Origin: Microbacterium sp. SS28
Lineage (GTDB): Bacteria > Actinomycetota > Actinomycetes > Actinomycetales > Microbacteriaceae
Reading direction: 5' to 3'
NCBI RefSeq assembly: GCF_022761035.1
Contig: NZ_JAKWJP010000003.1
Location: forward strand, 62,001-126,000
Length of the DNA: 64,000 nucleotides
In this document: one piece after another, positions 35,048 through 43,783 of the stretch
How the letters are laid out: the number at the start of each line of letters is the position of its first letter
Position numbering within the stretch: position 1 is the stretch's first letter
Translations under genes and position numbers: made by a program
Notes under the pieces: model-generated
Told to the model about the DNA's origin: nothing
What the model saw: only the letters and a program-made list of their open reading frames with translations
Databases searched by the model: none

Positions 35048-36118
35048 GTGAGCGTACCGGCGGACGGCCCCGAGGAGAAGGTGCTCGCGCGGGCGAGCGG
35101 ATCGCTGGGCCGGCTGACCCTCAACAGGCCGCGCTCGATCAACGCCCTCGACCTCGACATGATCCGGGCGATCTCCCTCGCGCTGGACGAGTGGGAGGCC
35201 GACACCGACATCGACACGATCCTGCTCGACGGGGCGGGTGAGCGCGGGCTCTGCGCGGGCGGAGACGTGCGCGGCCTCTACGACCGCACGGTCGGCGGGC
35301 TCGCCGAGGACTCCGCGACGTTCTTCCGCGAGGAGTACGCGCTCAACGCGCGGATCGCCGAGTACCCGAAGCCGTTCGTCGCCCTCGCCGACGGCATCAC
35401 GATGGGCGGCGGCATCGGGCTGGCCGGTCACGCGCCCGTACGGATCGTCACGGAGCGCTCGCAGCTCGCGATGCCCGAGACCCGCATCGGCTTCACGCCC
35501 GACGTCGGCGGCACGTGGCTGCTGTCGCGCGCGCCGGGGCGGCTCGGCGAGTTCCTCGGGCTCACCGGCGCTGTCATGAACGGCTCGGACGCGCTCCACG
35601 CGGGGTTCGCCGACCACTTCGTCCCCTCCGAGAACCTCGACGGCCTGCGCGACGCGCTCGAGACGCGCGCCGACCCGAGCAGCCCTGCCGAGCTCGTGCT
35701 GCTGTTCGACGAGACCCCGCCTCCCTCGCGCTTCGTCGCGGCGCGCGAGTGGATCGACGACGCCTTCGCGGCCGACAGCGTCGTGGAGATCATCGAGCGC
35801 CTGCGGGCGCGGCCCGAGGCCGAGGCATCCGCGACCGCCGACCTGCTCGGAGAGCTCTCGCCGACGGGGCTCGTCGTGACGCTCGAGGCGATCCGCCGCG
35901 TGCGCGCCCTGCCGAGCCTGCGCGCCGCGCTCGCGCAGGAGTACGGCCTGGTCATGTGGTTCGTGACGACCCAGCCCGACCTCGCCGAGGGAATCCGCGC
36001 CCAGGTGGTCGACAAGGACCGGTCTCCGAAGTGGCGGCCCGCGACGCTCGCCGAGCTGGCACCGGATGCCGCGGCATCCGCTCTCGCATTCTCACCGGCG
36101 ACACCGCTCTGGGGCTGA
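35048..36118 (+). CDS. 3-Hydroxyisobutyryl-CoA hydrolase-like enoyl-CoA hydratase family protein
   Basis: 356 residues. The crotonase core starts with LGRLTLNRPRSINALDLDM, then GERGLCAGGDVRGLYD (oxyanion loop) and ADGITMGGGIGLAGH, with MPETRIGFTPDVGGTWLLSRAPG. The long C-terminal half (residues 200-356) identifies the HIBCH/ECH_2 group rather than ordinary hydratases. HIBCH releases 3-hydroxyisobutyrate in valine breakdown. TAACGT (35036-35041) ends 6 nt before GTG 35048. It is divergent from the ABC gene. Confidence 0.87.
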   Translation: MSVPADGPEEKVLARASGSLGRLTLNRPRSINALDLDMIRAISLALDEWEADTDIDTILLDGAGERGLCAGGDVRGLYDRTVGGLAEDSATFFREEYALNARIAEYPKPFVALADGITMGGGIGLAGHAPVRIVTERSQLAMPETRIGFTPDVGGTWLLSRAPGRLGEFLGLTGAVMNGSDALHAGFADHFVPSENLDGLRDALETRADPSSPAELVLLFDETPPPSRFVAAREWIDDAFAADSVVEIIERLRARPEAEASATADLLGELSPTGLVVTLEAIRRVRALPSLRAALAQEYGLVMWFVTTQPDLAEGIRAQVVDKDRSPKWRPATLAELAPDAAASALAFSPATPLWG

Positions 36119-36122
36119 CCGG

Positions 36123-36980
36123 ATGGCGCGGGCGAACGGCGACGGCGGGAACCGCCGCGGCTCCGTGTCGTTCGGCGTCGCGCTGGACTGGTTCTTCTTC
36201 GTCTTCGCGGGGCTCGCGGCGCTGTGGCTCGCGTATCTGAGCCTCACCGAGACGTTCAACCTCGGCTGGTGGGGGCTCCTGTTCGCGATCGGGTTCTGGG
36301 TGCTGCTCGCCTACCTCGTGCTGCCGCGGCTGCACCGCATCCTCACGACGATCTACGTGCCGGACTACTTCATCGGACGCACGCGCACGAGCGACGGACT
36401 GCTCGGCGACCCCGTCAACCTCGCGCTCATGGGCACCGGGGCTCAGGTCGAGGCAGCCATGGTCTCGGCGGGCTGGACGAAGGCCGACCCCGTGACGCTC
36501 GCGTCGTCGTGGCGGATCGTCGCCTCGACGGTGCTGCGCCGCACGTACGACGAGGCGCCGGTGAGCCCGCTCTTCCTGTTCGGGCGGCAGCAGGACTTCG
36601 CCTATCAGCAGGACGTCGACGACAACCCCGCCCAGCGTCATCACGTGCGCTTCTGGCAGTGTCCCGACGACTGGCTGCTGCCGGGCGGGCGCCGCGTCGA
36701 ATGGCTCGCCGCGGGCACGTTCGACCGGCGCGTCGGGCTGTCGCTGTTCACGCTGCAGGTGACGCACAAGATCGACGCCGACACCGACATCGAGCGCGAC
36801 CACATCGTCGAGACCCTCCGAGCAGCCAACAGTCGGGTGGCCGTCGACGTCATCCGCGACTTCGCGACCGGCTACCACGCGCGCAACGGCGGCGGCGACT
36901 CGATCTCCACCGACGGCGACCTGCCGATCGTCGACGTCCGCGCCGTCGTCGTCCTTCCCACCGAGGGGGTGGTCGCGTGA
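36123..36980 (+). CDS. LssY_C-domain membrane protein
   Basis: 285 residues. Two hydrophobic helices (residues 18-42 and 50-70) are followed by a cytoplasmic or extracellular alpha/beta domain: YFIGRTRTSDGLLGDPVNLALMG and then GWTKADPVT and RRVEWLAAGTFDRRVGLS, matching the LssY C-terminal domain. That domain is also found fused to PAP2 phosphatases but has no known activity here. The start ATG 36123 is 5 nt after the preceding stop. It overlaps the next gene by GTGA. Confidence 0.78.
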   Translation: MARANGDGGNRRGSVSFGVALDWFFFVFAGLAALWLAYLSLTETFNLGWWGLLFAIGFWVLLAYLVLPRLHRILTTIYVPDYFIGRTRTSDGLLGDPVNLALMGTGAQVEAAMVSAGWTKADPVTLASSWRIVASTVLRRTYDEAPVSPLFLFGRQQDFAYQQDVDDNPAQRHHVRFWQCPDDWLLPGGRRVEWLAAGTFDRRVGLSLFTLQVTHKIDADTDIERDHIVETLRAANSRVAVDVIRDFATGYHARNGGGDSISTDGDLPIVDVRAVVVLPTEGVVA

Positions 36981-37504
36981 CCGACGCCGCCAAGCGCGCC
37001 GCGTCCGGCAAGCGCCCCGCGTACGAGCCCGCGCGCGAGCTGCTGCGGCGCCCGGGCTACCGGCCCGAGATGACGCGGCCGCCGACGACGGTCGCGGGCG
37101 CCGTGCTCGTGTTCCTGCGGGTCGTCGTGGGGGTGCTGTGGCTCGGCGAGCTCGCCCTCAACTGGAATGTCGTCGCGACCGAGACATCCATCGATCTCGA
37201 GGGCTTCACGTCCGACGAGGCGGTCGGGGTGGGACTGTGGATCGTCGTCGGCATCGCCTCGGTCATCCTCGTCCTCGACATCGTGCTCGGGGTCCTCATC
37301 CTGCGCGGCCTCAACTGGCCGCGCGTCGTCGTCATGCTCTTCGCGGTCATCTCCATCTGCTCCGCGTTCACCGCCTGGTGGCTCGACGACCTCGAGATCA
37401 CGCTCACGACGAGCCTTCTCACGACCGCGCTCGATACGCTGATCCTTCTCGCGCTCTCCAGTCGCAGCGCGGCCGCGTACGCCCGTCGCAACGAGCGGCG
37501 CTGA
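36977..37504 (+). CDS. Multi-pass membrane protein of unknown function
   Basis: 175 residues. A basic N-terminal 35 residues (RPAYEPARELLRRPGYRPEMTRPP) precede four hydrophobic helices. No family is recognised. GTG 36977 overlaps the stop of the LssY_C gene, so it is co-translated and may form a complex with it. The downstream J-domain gene begins 10 nt later, so all three may be one operon. Confidence 0.65.
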   Translation: MTDAAKRAASGKRPAYEPARELLRRPGYRPEMTRPPTTVAGAVLVFLRVVVGVLWLGELALNWNVVATETSIDLEGFTSDEAVGVGLWIVVGIASVILVLDIVLGVLILRGLNWPRVVVMLFAVISICSAFTAWWLDDLEITLTTSLLTTALDTLILLALSSRSAAAYARRNERR

Positions 37505-37514
37505 AGGGTTCCGC

Positions 37515-38444
37515 ATGTTCGACTCGCCGCTTTCCGCGTCGGCGTACCAGGTGCTCGGCGTCGAGCCGACCGTCGACGAGGAGGCGCTGCGCAAGGCGTA
37601 CCGCCTGCGGCTGCGCCAGACGCATCCCGACACGGGCGGCGAGGCATCCGTCTTCATCCAGGTGCAGCGCGCGTGGGAGCTCGTCGGCACGCCCGACGCC
37701 CGTGCCTCCTACGACCGCGGGCACGGGTTCGGTGCCGCGACCGCCGTGTCGTTCGCTCCGGATGCCCCGGCCTGGCGTCCGCCGTCGAGTCAGGCCGACA
37801 CGCGCCCGCGCGCGCGGTCGTACGGGCAGCCGGGCGGCTGGCGCCGCGAGCGGTACCTCACCCTTATGCGCGAATGGGTAGGACGAGGTGTGGAGCTCGA
37901 GGACCCCTACGATCCCGCGCTCGTGCGGACGGCGCCCCGGCAGCTGCGGCGCATGCTCGCGGACGCGCTCGCGGAGGAGGCGACGGCGCGCGTCGTCGCC
38001 GACCTCGGCATGGGGTACACCGTGTGGCACGACGTCGCGGCGGGCCGGGAGTCCGACGAGAAGGTCGACCACCTCGTGCTCGGGCCGAGCGGGCTCTACG
38101 GCGTGCTGTCGGAGGACTTCGGCGGCCCCGTGCGTGTGCGCCGCGGCGAGCTGTGGGGCGACGGCGTCGAGGGCTCGCCCATCGCGACCCTGCTGGCGCG
38201 GCTGCGCACCGTGGCCCGCGCGGGACGCGTGAAGTTCGGCGGTGCGATCATCGTGCTGCCCGACGACGACCTCGAGCAGCCGATCGAGGAGATCGGACGC
38301 GTCCGGGGCGTCCCCGTCGCCGTCGTGTCGCGCAGTGCGCTCTCGACCGTCCTGCGGCGCGGAATCACGGGCGCGCGGGAGGTCGGCGGCAACGAGGTCT
38401 TCGACGTGCGCACGCGGCTGCAGCACACCGTCCGCTTCGTCTAG
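37515..38444 (+). CDS. J-domain protein fused to a NERD-like domain
   Basis: 309 residues. Residues 8-65 form a J-domain with the HPD motif (His37, QTHPDTGG) that stimulates Hsp70 DnaK. A Pro/Arg-rich linker (residues 75-120) follows. The C-terminal half contains DEKVDHLVLGPSGLYGV, the core of the NERD (nuclease-related) domain, including the DH...GVY-type strand. A cochaperone directed to nucleic acid is possible. It lacks zinc-finger and G/F regions, so it is not classical DnaJ. Confidence 0.82.
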   Translation: MFDSPLSASAYQVLGVEPTVDEEALRKAYRLRLRQTHPDTGGEASVFIQVQRAWELVGTPDARASYDRGHGFGAATAVSFAPDAPAWRPPSSQADTRPRARSYGQPGGWRRERYLTLMREWVGRGVELEDPYDPALVRTAPRQLRRMLADALAEEATARVVADLGMGYTVWHDVAAGRESDEKVDHLVLGPSGLYGVLSEDFGGPVRVRRGELWGDGVEGSPIATLLARLRTVARAGRVKFGGAIIVLPDDDLEQPIEEIGRVRGVPVAVVSRSALSTVLRRGITGAREVGGNEVFDVRTRLQHTVRFV

Positions 38445-38464
38445 CCTGTCCGACGCCTCGGCAG

Positions 38465-38532
38465 GCGCGGCGGCCGTGAAGGCGCGGCGACCGGGCGGGC
38501 GCGGCGGCCGTGAAGGCGCGGCGACCGGGCAG
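38465..38532 (+). repeat. Two tandem copies of a 34-bp repeat
   Basis: Copies at 38465-38498 and 38499-38532 differ by one base; a partial third follows (GCCCGGCGACCGCGG). The repeat fills the gap between the convergent J-domain and carboxypeptidase genes and lacks a hairpin. It probably arose by slippage. Confidence 0.75.
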
Positions 38533-38562
38533 GCCCGGCGACCGCGGCGGCAGCGGGCCGTG

Positions 38563-40131
38563 TCAGCCGGCGAGGCCGAAGAGCTCGAGCGGGTGCGTGA
38601 GGCGCCACCACGACGAGGGCGGCTCGATGTCGCCCGCGAGCACGACGTCGACCGTCGACGAGCCGTGCGGTCCCTTGACCGTGAGCGCGCCGACCGTGTC
38701 GCCCGTGTCGCGGTCGTCGCCGAGTGAGAGGTCCGTCGACACGGTGCCGGCAAGCCCGTTCCAGAGCACGACCGAGGCGTCGGCATCCGTCTTCACCTCG
38801 ACGTGCTCGCCCCACAGGGTGTCGATGACCCCGACCGTCGTGCCGGCCGCGACGGACGGCTCGGTCTGCAGATCGGCCTCGAGCTGTGCGAAGAGGGCGC
38901 GCGTGGCCTCGATGCGGGCGGCGTCGTCGGGCTGGCCGAGCACCGCGGCGTAGAGGCGAAGCGGCGACTCGCCGACCATGATGTCCTTCGCGGCGAGCAG
39001 GTTGAAGTCGTCGAGCGAGCCCGTCTTGACCCCGATGACGCCCGCGTCGGCGAGCAGCCCGTTCGTGTTGGTGACGTGGCTCGCGCCCGGGAGGTCGGTC
39101 GCGGTCTTCGCGACGATCTCGGCGATGACGGGGTTCGCGAGCGCCTTCTGCGCGAGCGGGATGAGGGATGCCGCGCTCGCGGTGTTGCGCGCGTCGAAGC
39201 CGGTCGGCTCGACGATCGTGACTCCCGGCACGCCGTGCGCCTCGAGCCAGGCGCGCGCCGCGCTCGCATAGACGGCGTCGCTCGGCCAGAGGCCGCTCGC
39301 GAGCCGGTCGGCGTAGTTGTTGGCCGAGCCGATGAGCATGCCCTCGAGCATCTGATACTCCGAGAGAGCGCCGCCGACCGGGATGTCGAGCGCCGACTCG
39401 CCGCGGGAGCGGTAGCCCCAGTAGCGGGTGCGGTCGTTGGCGGTGAAGCGGTAGTCCGGACCGGGCTCGCCGATCGCGAGCGGCAGCTCCTCGAGCACGA
39501 GCAGCGCCGTGACGACCTTCGTGATGCTTGCGATGGGCGCGGCATCCTGCGTCGAGGCGACCATGCCGCCGAAGCCGGACACGGCGACGGCTCCCGAGCC
39601 CTGCGCGGGCCACGTGAGCGCCGCGGCGGGCGAGGGCGTCGAGTCGACCTGGATGGCCTCGATCTCGGGGGCGACGGAATGCAGGGGCCACAGGAGCGTC
39701 GTGCCCGAGTAGGCGCCGATGAGTGCCGCGATGATCGCGATCGGCACGAGCACGCCGGCGCGGAAGGGCGAGCGGCGTGGAGCGCGGGCGAGCAGGTCGC
39801 CGCCGACCGCGACGTACGAGGCGGCGGCGGCCGAGAGATCGCGCGGAGCCAGGGCGGTGCGCCCGACCGCCTCTTCGTCGACCCATGCGAACGCGATGCG
39901 GGGATCCTTCGAGGGACGGCGGGGCTCCTTGTGCGCCTTGCCGGGCTTGCCTGGCTCGATCGCGCCGGGCGCCGGGCTGCCGTAGGCGGGCGCGTCGACG
40001 AGGTCGGTCGGCTGGACGGGGATCCCTGCGGGCGCGTACGCGGGCGCGTCGGCAGGGTGGTCCACCGGCAGCTCACCTGTCTCGCCGCGCCGCGAACGGC
40101 GCGTCGGAGGCTGTGTTTCGGCGAGGGGCAC
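38563..40131 (-). CDS. D-alanyl-D-alanine carboxypeptidase-like protein with N-terminal cytoplasmic extension
   Basis: 522 residues. An unusually long Pro-rich cytoplasmic region of about 125 residues, a single membrane helix (VLVPIAIIAALIGAYSGTTLL, about 128-148) and an extracellular serine DD-peptidase domain. The active-site triad is complete: Ser202-x2-Lys205 (SITK), Ser269-Ala-Asn (SAN) and Lys369-Thr-Gly (KTG). It trims peptidoglycan stem peptides. The large cytoplasmic part may connect it to divisome or regulatory partners. A TACCTT -10 (minus, 40138-40143) lies 6 nt before GTG 40131. Confidence 0.9.
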   Translation of the reverse strand: MPLAETQPPTRRSRRGETGELPVDHPADAPAYAPAGIPVQPTDLVDAPAYGSPAPGAIEPGKPGKAHKEPRRPSKDPRIAFAWVDEEAVGRTALAPRDLSAAAASYVAVGGDLLARAPRRSPFRAGVLVPIAIIAALIGAYSGTTLLWPLHSVAPEIEAIQVDSTPSPAAALTWPAQGSGAVAVSGFGGMVASTQDAAPIASITKVVTALLVLEELPLAIGEPGPDYRFTANDRTRYWGYRSRGESALDIPVGGALSEYQMLEGMLIGSANNYADRLASGLWPSDAVYASAARAWLEAHGVPGVTIVEPTGFDARNTASAASLIPLAQKALANPVIAEIVAKTATDLPGASHVTNTNGLLADAGVIGVKTGSLDDFNLLAAKDIMVGESPLRLYAAVLGQPDDAARIEATRALFAQLEADLQTEPSVAAGTTVGVIDTLWGEHVEVKTDADASVVLWNGLAGTVSTDLSLGDDRDTGDTVGALTVKGPHGSSTVDVVLAGDIEPPSSWWRLTHPLELFGLAG

Positions 40132-40137
40132 CCGCTA

Positions 40138-40165
40138 AAGGTACCTCGCGCGACCGCGGTATACT
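40138..40165. promoter_or_regulatory. Divergent promoters of the carboxypeptidase and TPP-riboswitch operon
   Basis: TACCTT (minus, 40138-40143) serves the leaderless carboxypeptidase gene, and TATACT (plus, 40160-40165) is the -10 box of the riboswitch RNA, giving a start near 40172. The -10 boxes are only 16 bp apart, so polymerase binding may interfere. Confidence 0.6.
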
Positions 40166-40175
40166 CACTGCCACA

Positions 40176-40262
40176 ACCACGGGAGTCCGGTGAGCCGGGC
40201 TGAGAGGAAGCGACCCACGCTTCGACCGTCGAACCTGATCTGGATAATGCCAGCGCAGGGAG
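40176..40262 (+). ncRNA. TPP riboswitch (thi-box)
   Basis: All the conserved TPP aptamer segments are present: the 5' GGGAGTCC region (40181), CTGAGAGG (40200-40207), the pyrophosphate sensor arm with ACCTGATCTGGATAATGCC (40233-40251) and the closing GCGCAGGGAGG. The last G-rich part is also the Shine-Dalgarno (GGGAGGAG, 40258-40265) of the first gene, 5 nt before its ATG. Ligand binding would therefore hide the ribosome site and switch off the thiamine-precursor transporter when TPP is plentiful. Confidence 0.96.
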
Positions 40263-40269
40263 GAGAAAC

Positions 40270-40905
40270 ATGAACGTGTCCACGTCTGCCCCGACGACTG
40301 CGGCCCCGGCTGCGAGTCGCCTCCGCTGGAGGGTCGTCGACATCGTCGTGGCCGCCGTGCTGGGCGTCGCGATCGGCCTCGTCTTCTGGGGCTGGAACAC
40401 CGTCGGCTACGCCTGGTTCATCGCGATGGACGGCCTGACCCCGGGCCTCGGCGGCCTCGCCGTCGGCATCTGGCTCATCGGCGGCGTCATCGGCGGCCTC
40501 GTGATCCGCAAGCCCGGCGCCGCCCTGCTGGTCGAGGTCATCGCCGCGATCGTCTCGATGCTCATCGGCAACGTGTGGGGCGTCTCGACGCTGCTCTCGG
40601 GCCTCGTCCAGGGCCTCGGCGCCGAAGTGATCTTCGCGCTCTTCTTCTACCGCCGCTTCGGCCTTCCCGTCGCGATGCTCGCGGGGGCAGGGGCTGCGAT
40701 CGGCGCGTGGGTGTTCGAGCTGTTCTACGGCAGCTCGCCGAACATCCTCAAGACCCTCGAGTTCAACCTGATCTACCTCGTGTCGCTCATCGTCTCGGGT
40801 GCCCTCCTCGCCGGCGCGCTCGGCTGGGTCGCGGTGCGCGGCCTCGCGGCGACGGGTGCGCTCAACCGATTCGCGGCGGGCCGGGAAGCCCGACGCGAGG
40901 TCTGA
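40270..40905 (+). CDS. ykoE: ECF-transporter S component, YkoE family
   Basis: A 211-residue integral membrane protein with about six helices and the YkoE pattern VVDIVVAAVLGVAIGLVFWGW near the start. It is the substrate-binding S subunit of an energy-coupling-factor importer for a thiamine precursor (hydroxymethylpyrimidine or thiamine). The TPP riboswitch just upstream supports that substrate. Two further ECF genes follow in tight order. Confidence 0.93.
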   Translation: MNVSTSAPTTAAPAASRLRWRVVDIVVAAVLGVAIGLVFWGWNTVGYAWFIAMDGLTPGLGGLAVGIWLIGGVIGGLVIRKPGAALLVEVIAAIVSMLIGNVWGVSTLLSGLVQGLGAEVIFALFFYRRFGLPVAMLAGAGAAIGAWVFELFYGSSPNILKTLEFNLIYLVSLIVSGALLAGALGWVAVRGLAATGALNRFAAGREARREV

Positions 40906-40907
40906 CG

Positions 40908-42383
40908 ATGTCGGCCGCCGGCCCGGCGCGGATCACCGCGCAGGGCTGGGGCTGGCGCTACGCCGGCCGGCGCGCGCCCGCCGTCAGCGACGTCTCGTTC
41001 ACGATCGAGCCGGGGGAGCGCGTGCTCCTGCTCGGCGCATCGGGGGCGGGCAAGTCCACGCTGCTCGCCGGCATGGCGGGCCTGCTCGGCGGCGCCGACG
41101 AGGGCGACGAGACGGGCGCGCTGCTCATCGACGGCCGCCGCGCCGAGGCGCAGCGCGGCCGGGTCGGCCTCGTGCTGCAGGATCCCGACGCGGGCATCGT
41201 GCTATCGAAGGTCGGCGACGACGTCGCTTTCGGCTGCGAGAACCTGGGCGTGCCCGTCGCCGAGATCCCGCGTCGCGTCGCCGAGGCGCTCGAGGCCGTC
41301 GGGCTCGAGGTCCCGCTCACGCGCCCGACCAAGGCGCTCTCGGGCGGGCAGAAGCAGCGCCTCGCGCTCGCGGGGGTGCTCGCGATGCGGCCGGGGGTGC
41401 TGCTCCTGGACGAGCCGACGGCGAATCTCGACCCCGACGGCGTCCGCGAGGTGCGGGCCGGCGTCGAGCGCGCCGTCGCCGAGACGGGCGCGACGCTCGT
41501 CGTCATCGAGCACCGTACCGAGGTGTGGGCGGATCTCATGACCCGCGTCATCGTCGTGGGCGCCGACGGCGGGCTGCTCGCCGACGGCTCGCCCGCCGAG
41601 GTCTTCGCGCGGCACGGCGCAGAGCTCGCGGCGGCGGGAGTGTGGGTGCCGCGGCATCCCGTCGACCTGCCTGTCCTCGCTTCGGCGTCTGCCGACGGAG
41701 CCGCGGCGCTCGAGGCATCCCACCTGTCGATCTCGCGCGATGCGCGCACGATCGTGCGCGCGGGGCTCGATCTGCGCATCCCGCGCGGCGCAGCGACCGT
41801 CGTGACGGGGCCCAACGGCGCCGGCAAGTCGACGCTCGCCCTCACGCTCGCGGGCCTCCTGCCCGAATCGGCGGGGCAGGTGCGGGCCGCCGAGGCGCTC
41901 GCGGCGCCGTCCGGGCGCCGTCCGTCGCGCTGGCGGTCGCGCGAGCTGCTGACGCGCATCGGCACGGTGTTCCAGGAGCCCGAGCATCAGTTCCTCGCGT
42001 CGACCGTGCGCGACGAGCTCGCGATCGGCCCGCGATCACGCGGCGTCGACCCCGCGGCGACCGGCCTCATCGTCGACGAGCTGCTCGAGCGCCTGCACCT
42101 CGCCGCGCTCGCCGCGGCGAACCCGTTCACGCTGTCGGGTGGCCAGAAGCGCCGGCTTTCGGTCGCGACGGTGCTCGCCGATTCGCCGCCGGTCATCGTC
42201 CTCGACGAGCCGACCTTCGGGCAGGACCGGCGCGGCTGGATCGAGCTCGTCGCGCTGCTGCAGTCCGAGATCGCGGCCGGCACGACCGTCGTCGCCGTGA
42301 CGCACGACGAGGACGTCCGCCGCCACCTCGGCGGCCTGCGCATCGACCTCGGCGCGCCCGTGCCCGCGGGAGCGCCGAGATGA
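40908..42383 (+). CDS. ykoD: ECF-transporter ATPase with two fused ABC domains, YkoD family
   Basis: 491 residues with tandem ABC domains. Domain 1: Walker A GASGAGKST, signature LSGGQKQRLALA, Walker B VLLLDEPTANLDP. Domain 2: Walker A GPNGAGKST, signature LSGGQKRRLSVA, Walker B VIVLDEPTFGQD. Other ECF systems use two separate ATPases, so the fusion is the YkoD hallmark. It begins 2 nt after the ykoE stop and ends with ATGA overlap to ykoC. Confidence 0.92.
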   Translation: MSAAGPARITAQGWGWRYAGRRAPAVSDVSFTIEPGERVLLLGASGAGKSTLLAGMAGLLGGADEGDETGALLIDGRRAEAQRGRVGLVLQDPDAGIVLSKVGDDVAFGCENLGVPVAEIPRRVAEALEAVGLEVPLTRPTKALSGGQKQRLALAGVLAMRPGVLLLDEPTANLDPDGVREVRAGVERAVAETGATLVVIEHRTEVWADLMTRVIVVGADGGLLADGSPAEVFARHGAELAAAGVWVPRHPVDLPVLASASADGAAALEASHLSISRDARTIVRAGLDLRIPRGAATVVTGPNGAGKSTLALTLAGLLPESAGQVRAAEALAAPSGRRPSRWRSRELLTRIGTVFQEPEHQFLASTVRDELAIGPRSRGVDPAATGLIVDELLERLHLAALAAANPFTLSGGQKRRLSVATVLADSPPVIVLDEPTFGQDRRGWIELVALLQSEIAAGTTVVAVTHDEDVRRHLGGLRIDLGAPVPAGAPR

Positions 42384-43180
42384 CCGCCCTGAACGCCAGG
42401 ACGGACGAGGTCCAGGTCGCCCGCGCGGCGTGGCTCGACGGCGTCAACCCCGTCACGAAGGTCGTCCTGGCGCTGCTGCTCTCGGTGCCGCTGCTCGCCT
42501 CGATCGACGCCACGAGCGCGCTCGTCGCGATCGGGCTCCAGCTCGCCTGCGTCCCGCTGACGGGCCTCGCGCTCCTGACGGTTCTGCGGCGGCTCGCGCC
42601 CATCGCGCTGTTCGCCCCCGTCGCAGGGGTGAGCATGCTCCTGTACGCCGAGCCCGAGGGCACGATCTACTGGTCGTTCGGATTCGCCACGATCAGTGAG
42701 GGCTCGATCGAGCTGGCGATCGCCGTGAGCCTGCGCGTCGTCGCACTCGCGCTGCCGACGATCCTCCTCTTCGGTCGCACCGATCCGACCGAGCTCGCCG
42801 ACGCGCTCGCGCAGGTCGCGAAGCTGCCGAGCCGCTTCGTGCTCGGCGTGCTCGCGGGCACGCGGACGCTCGGCCTCTTCCTCGACGACTGGCGCAGCAT
42901 GGGGCTCGCGCGCCGGGCGCGCGGCGTCGGCGACTCCGGAGCCATGCGGAGGTTCTTCTCGATGGCCTTCGTGCTGCTCGTCTTCGCCGTGCGGCGAGGC
43001 ACGAAGCTCGCGATGGCGATGGAGGCGCGGGGGTTCGGCTCGGGCATCCCGCGCACGTGGTCGCGGCCGTCTCGCCTGAGCGGGCGCGACGCCGTCGCGG
43101 TCGTCGGCGGCATCGCGGTCATGGCGATCGCGATCGGCGCTGCGGTGCTCGCGGGCACGTTCCGATTCGTCTGGTCGTAG
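42380..43180 (+). CDS. ykoC: ECF-transporter T component, YkoC family
   Basis: 266 residues with five or so helices and the T-component Ala-Arg-Gly signature pair seen as MGLARRARGVGD and MAMEARGFGSG, which couple the ATPase to the S component. It overlaps ykoD by 4 nt. The operon therefore forms a complete TPP-controlled thiamine-precursor transporter. Confidence 0.92.
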   Translation: MTALNARTDEVQVARAAWLDGVNPVTKVVLALLLSVPLLASIDATSALVAIGLQLACVPLTGLALLTVLRRLAPIALFAPVAGVSMLLYAEPEGTIYWSFGFATISEGSIELAIAVSLRVVALALPTILLFGRTDPTELADALAQVAKLPSRFVLGVLAGTRTLGLFLDDWRSMGLARRARGVGDSGAMRRFFSMAFVLLVFAVRRGTKLAMAMEARGFGSGIPRTWSRPSRLSGRDAVAVVGGIAVMAIAIGAAVLAGTFRFVWS

Positions 43181-43208
43181 CCCGCCGCGGCCGGGACGGC
43201 CCTCCACG

Positions 43209-43279
43209 AACTCGGATCATTCGACGCCGATCGGATGTCGCGCCCACATCCATCCGAATTCGGCGGAATGATCCGAATT
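43209..43279. terminator. Imperfect long inverted repeat between convergent operons
   Basis: Arms at about 43209-43237 and 43246-43279 share GGATCATTC/GAATGATCC and GGATGT/ACATCC blocks with a few gaps, around a short loop. It lies between ykoC (stop 43180) and the minus-strand SRPBCC gene (stop 43292). No U-tract. A bidirectional terminator is likely, as at 4524 and 23552. Confidence 0.55.
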
Positions 43280-43291
43280 GGGCGAGGTCGG

Positions 43292-43783
43292 TCAGTGCGT
43301 GAGCGCCGCGTACTCGTCCTGCAGGGCGGGGAAGTAGTCGTCCCAGACGACGGCTGCGGCATCCCGTCCCTCGTGCGCCTCGAGGGCGCGGTCGAGGTAG
43401 TACTCCCAGCCTGGGCCGATCGACCCGACGTCGAGGCCCTCGTCGATCCGCTGGCCGAAGCGCAGCGTCGTGACGCCCGCCTCCTCGTGCAGCTCGAACC
43501 ACAGGTGCCAGCCGCTGCCCGTTTCTCCGGCGAATCGCCGGGGCCGGTCGCATTCGAGGATCGTGTACAGCTCGGGCTCGACGACATCGCCTTCGGCGGT
43601 CATGAAGAACGAGACGGCGCCCGTCGTCGGATCGCCCTCCCAGTAGCCGATCCAGTCGCGCAGGCGCTCGGAGTCCGTGAACGTCTGCCAGACGGCCTCG
43701 GCGGGCGACCCGAACGTGCGGATCAGGACGAGATGGGGTTCGCCGTCGATCATGACGACGGAGCCGGTGCGGTGTGCGGTCAT
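43292..43783 (-). CDS. SRPBCC (START/AHSA1-like) domain protein
   Basis: 163 residues. The SRPBCC pattern runs from HLVLIRTFGSPAEAVWQTFTDSERLRDWIGYWEGDP through GSGWHLWFEL and a C-terminal helix GWEYYLDRALEAHEG. This hydrophobic-pocket fold binds small ligands or Hsp90. It is third in an operon with DUF488 and an APH-like kinase, with ATGA coupling to the latter. Confidence 0.85.
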   Translation of the reverse strand: MTAHRTGSVVMIDGEPHLVLIRTFGSPAEAVWQTFTDSERLRDWIGYWEGDPTTGAVSFFMTAEGDVVEPELYTILECDRPRRFAGETGSGWHLWFELHEEAGVTTLRFGQRIDEGLDVGSIGPGWEYYLDRALEAHEGRDAAAVVWDDYFPALQDEYAALTH

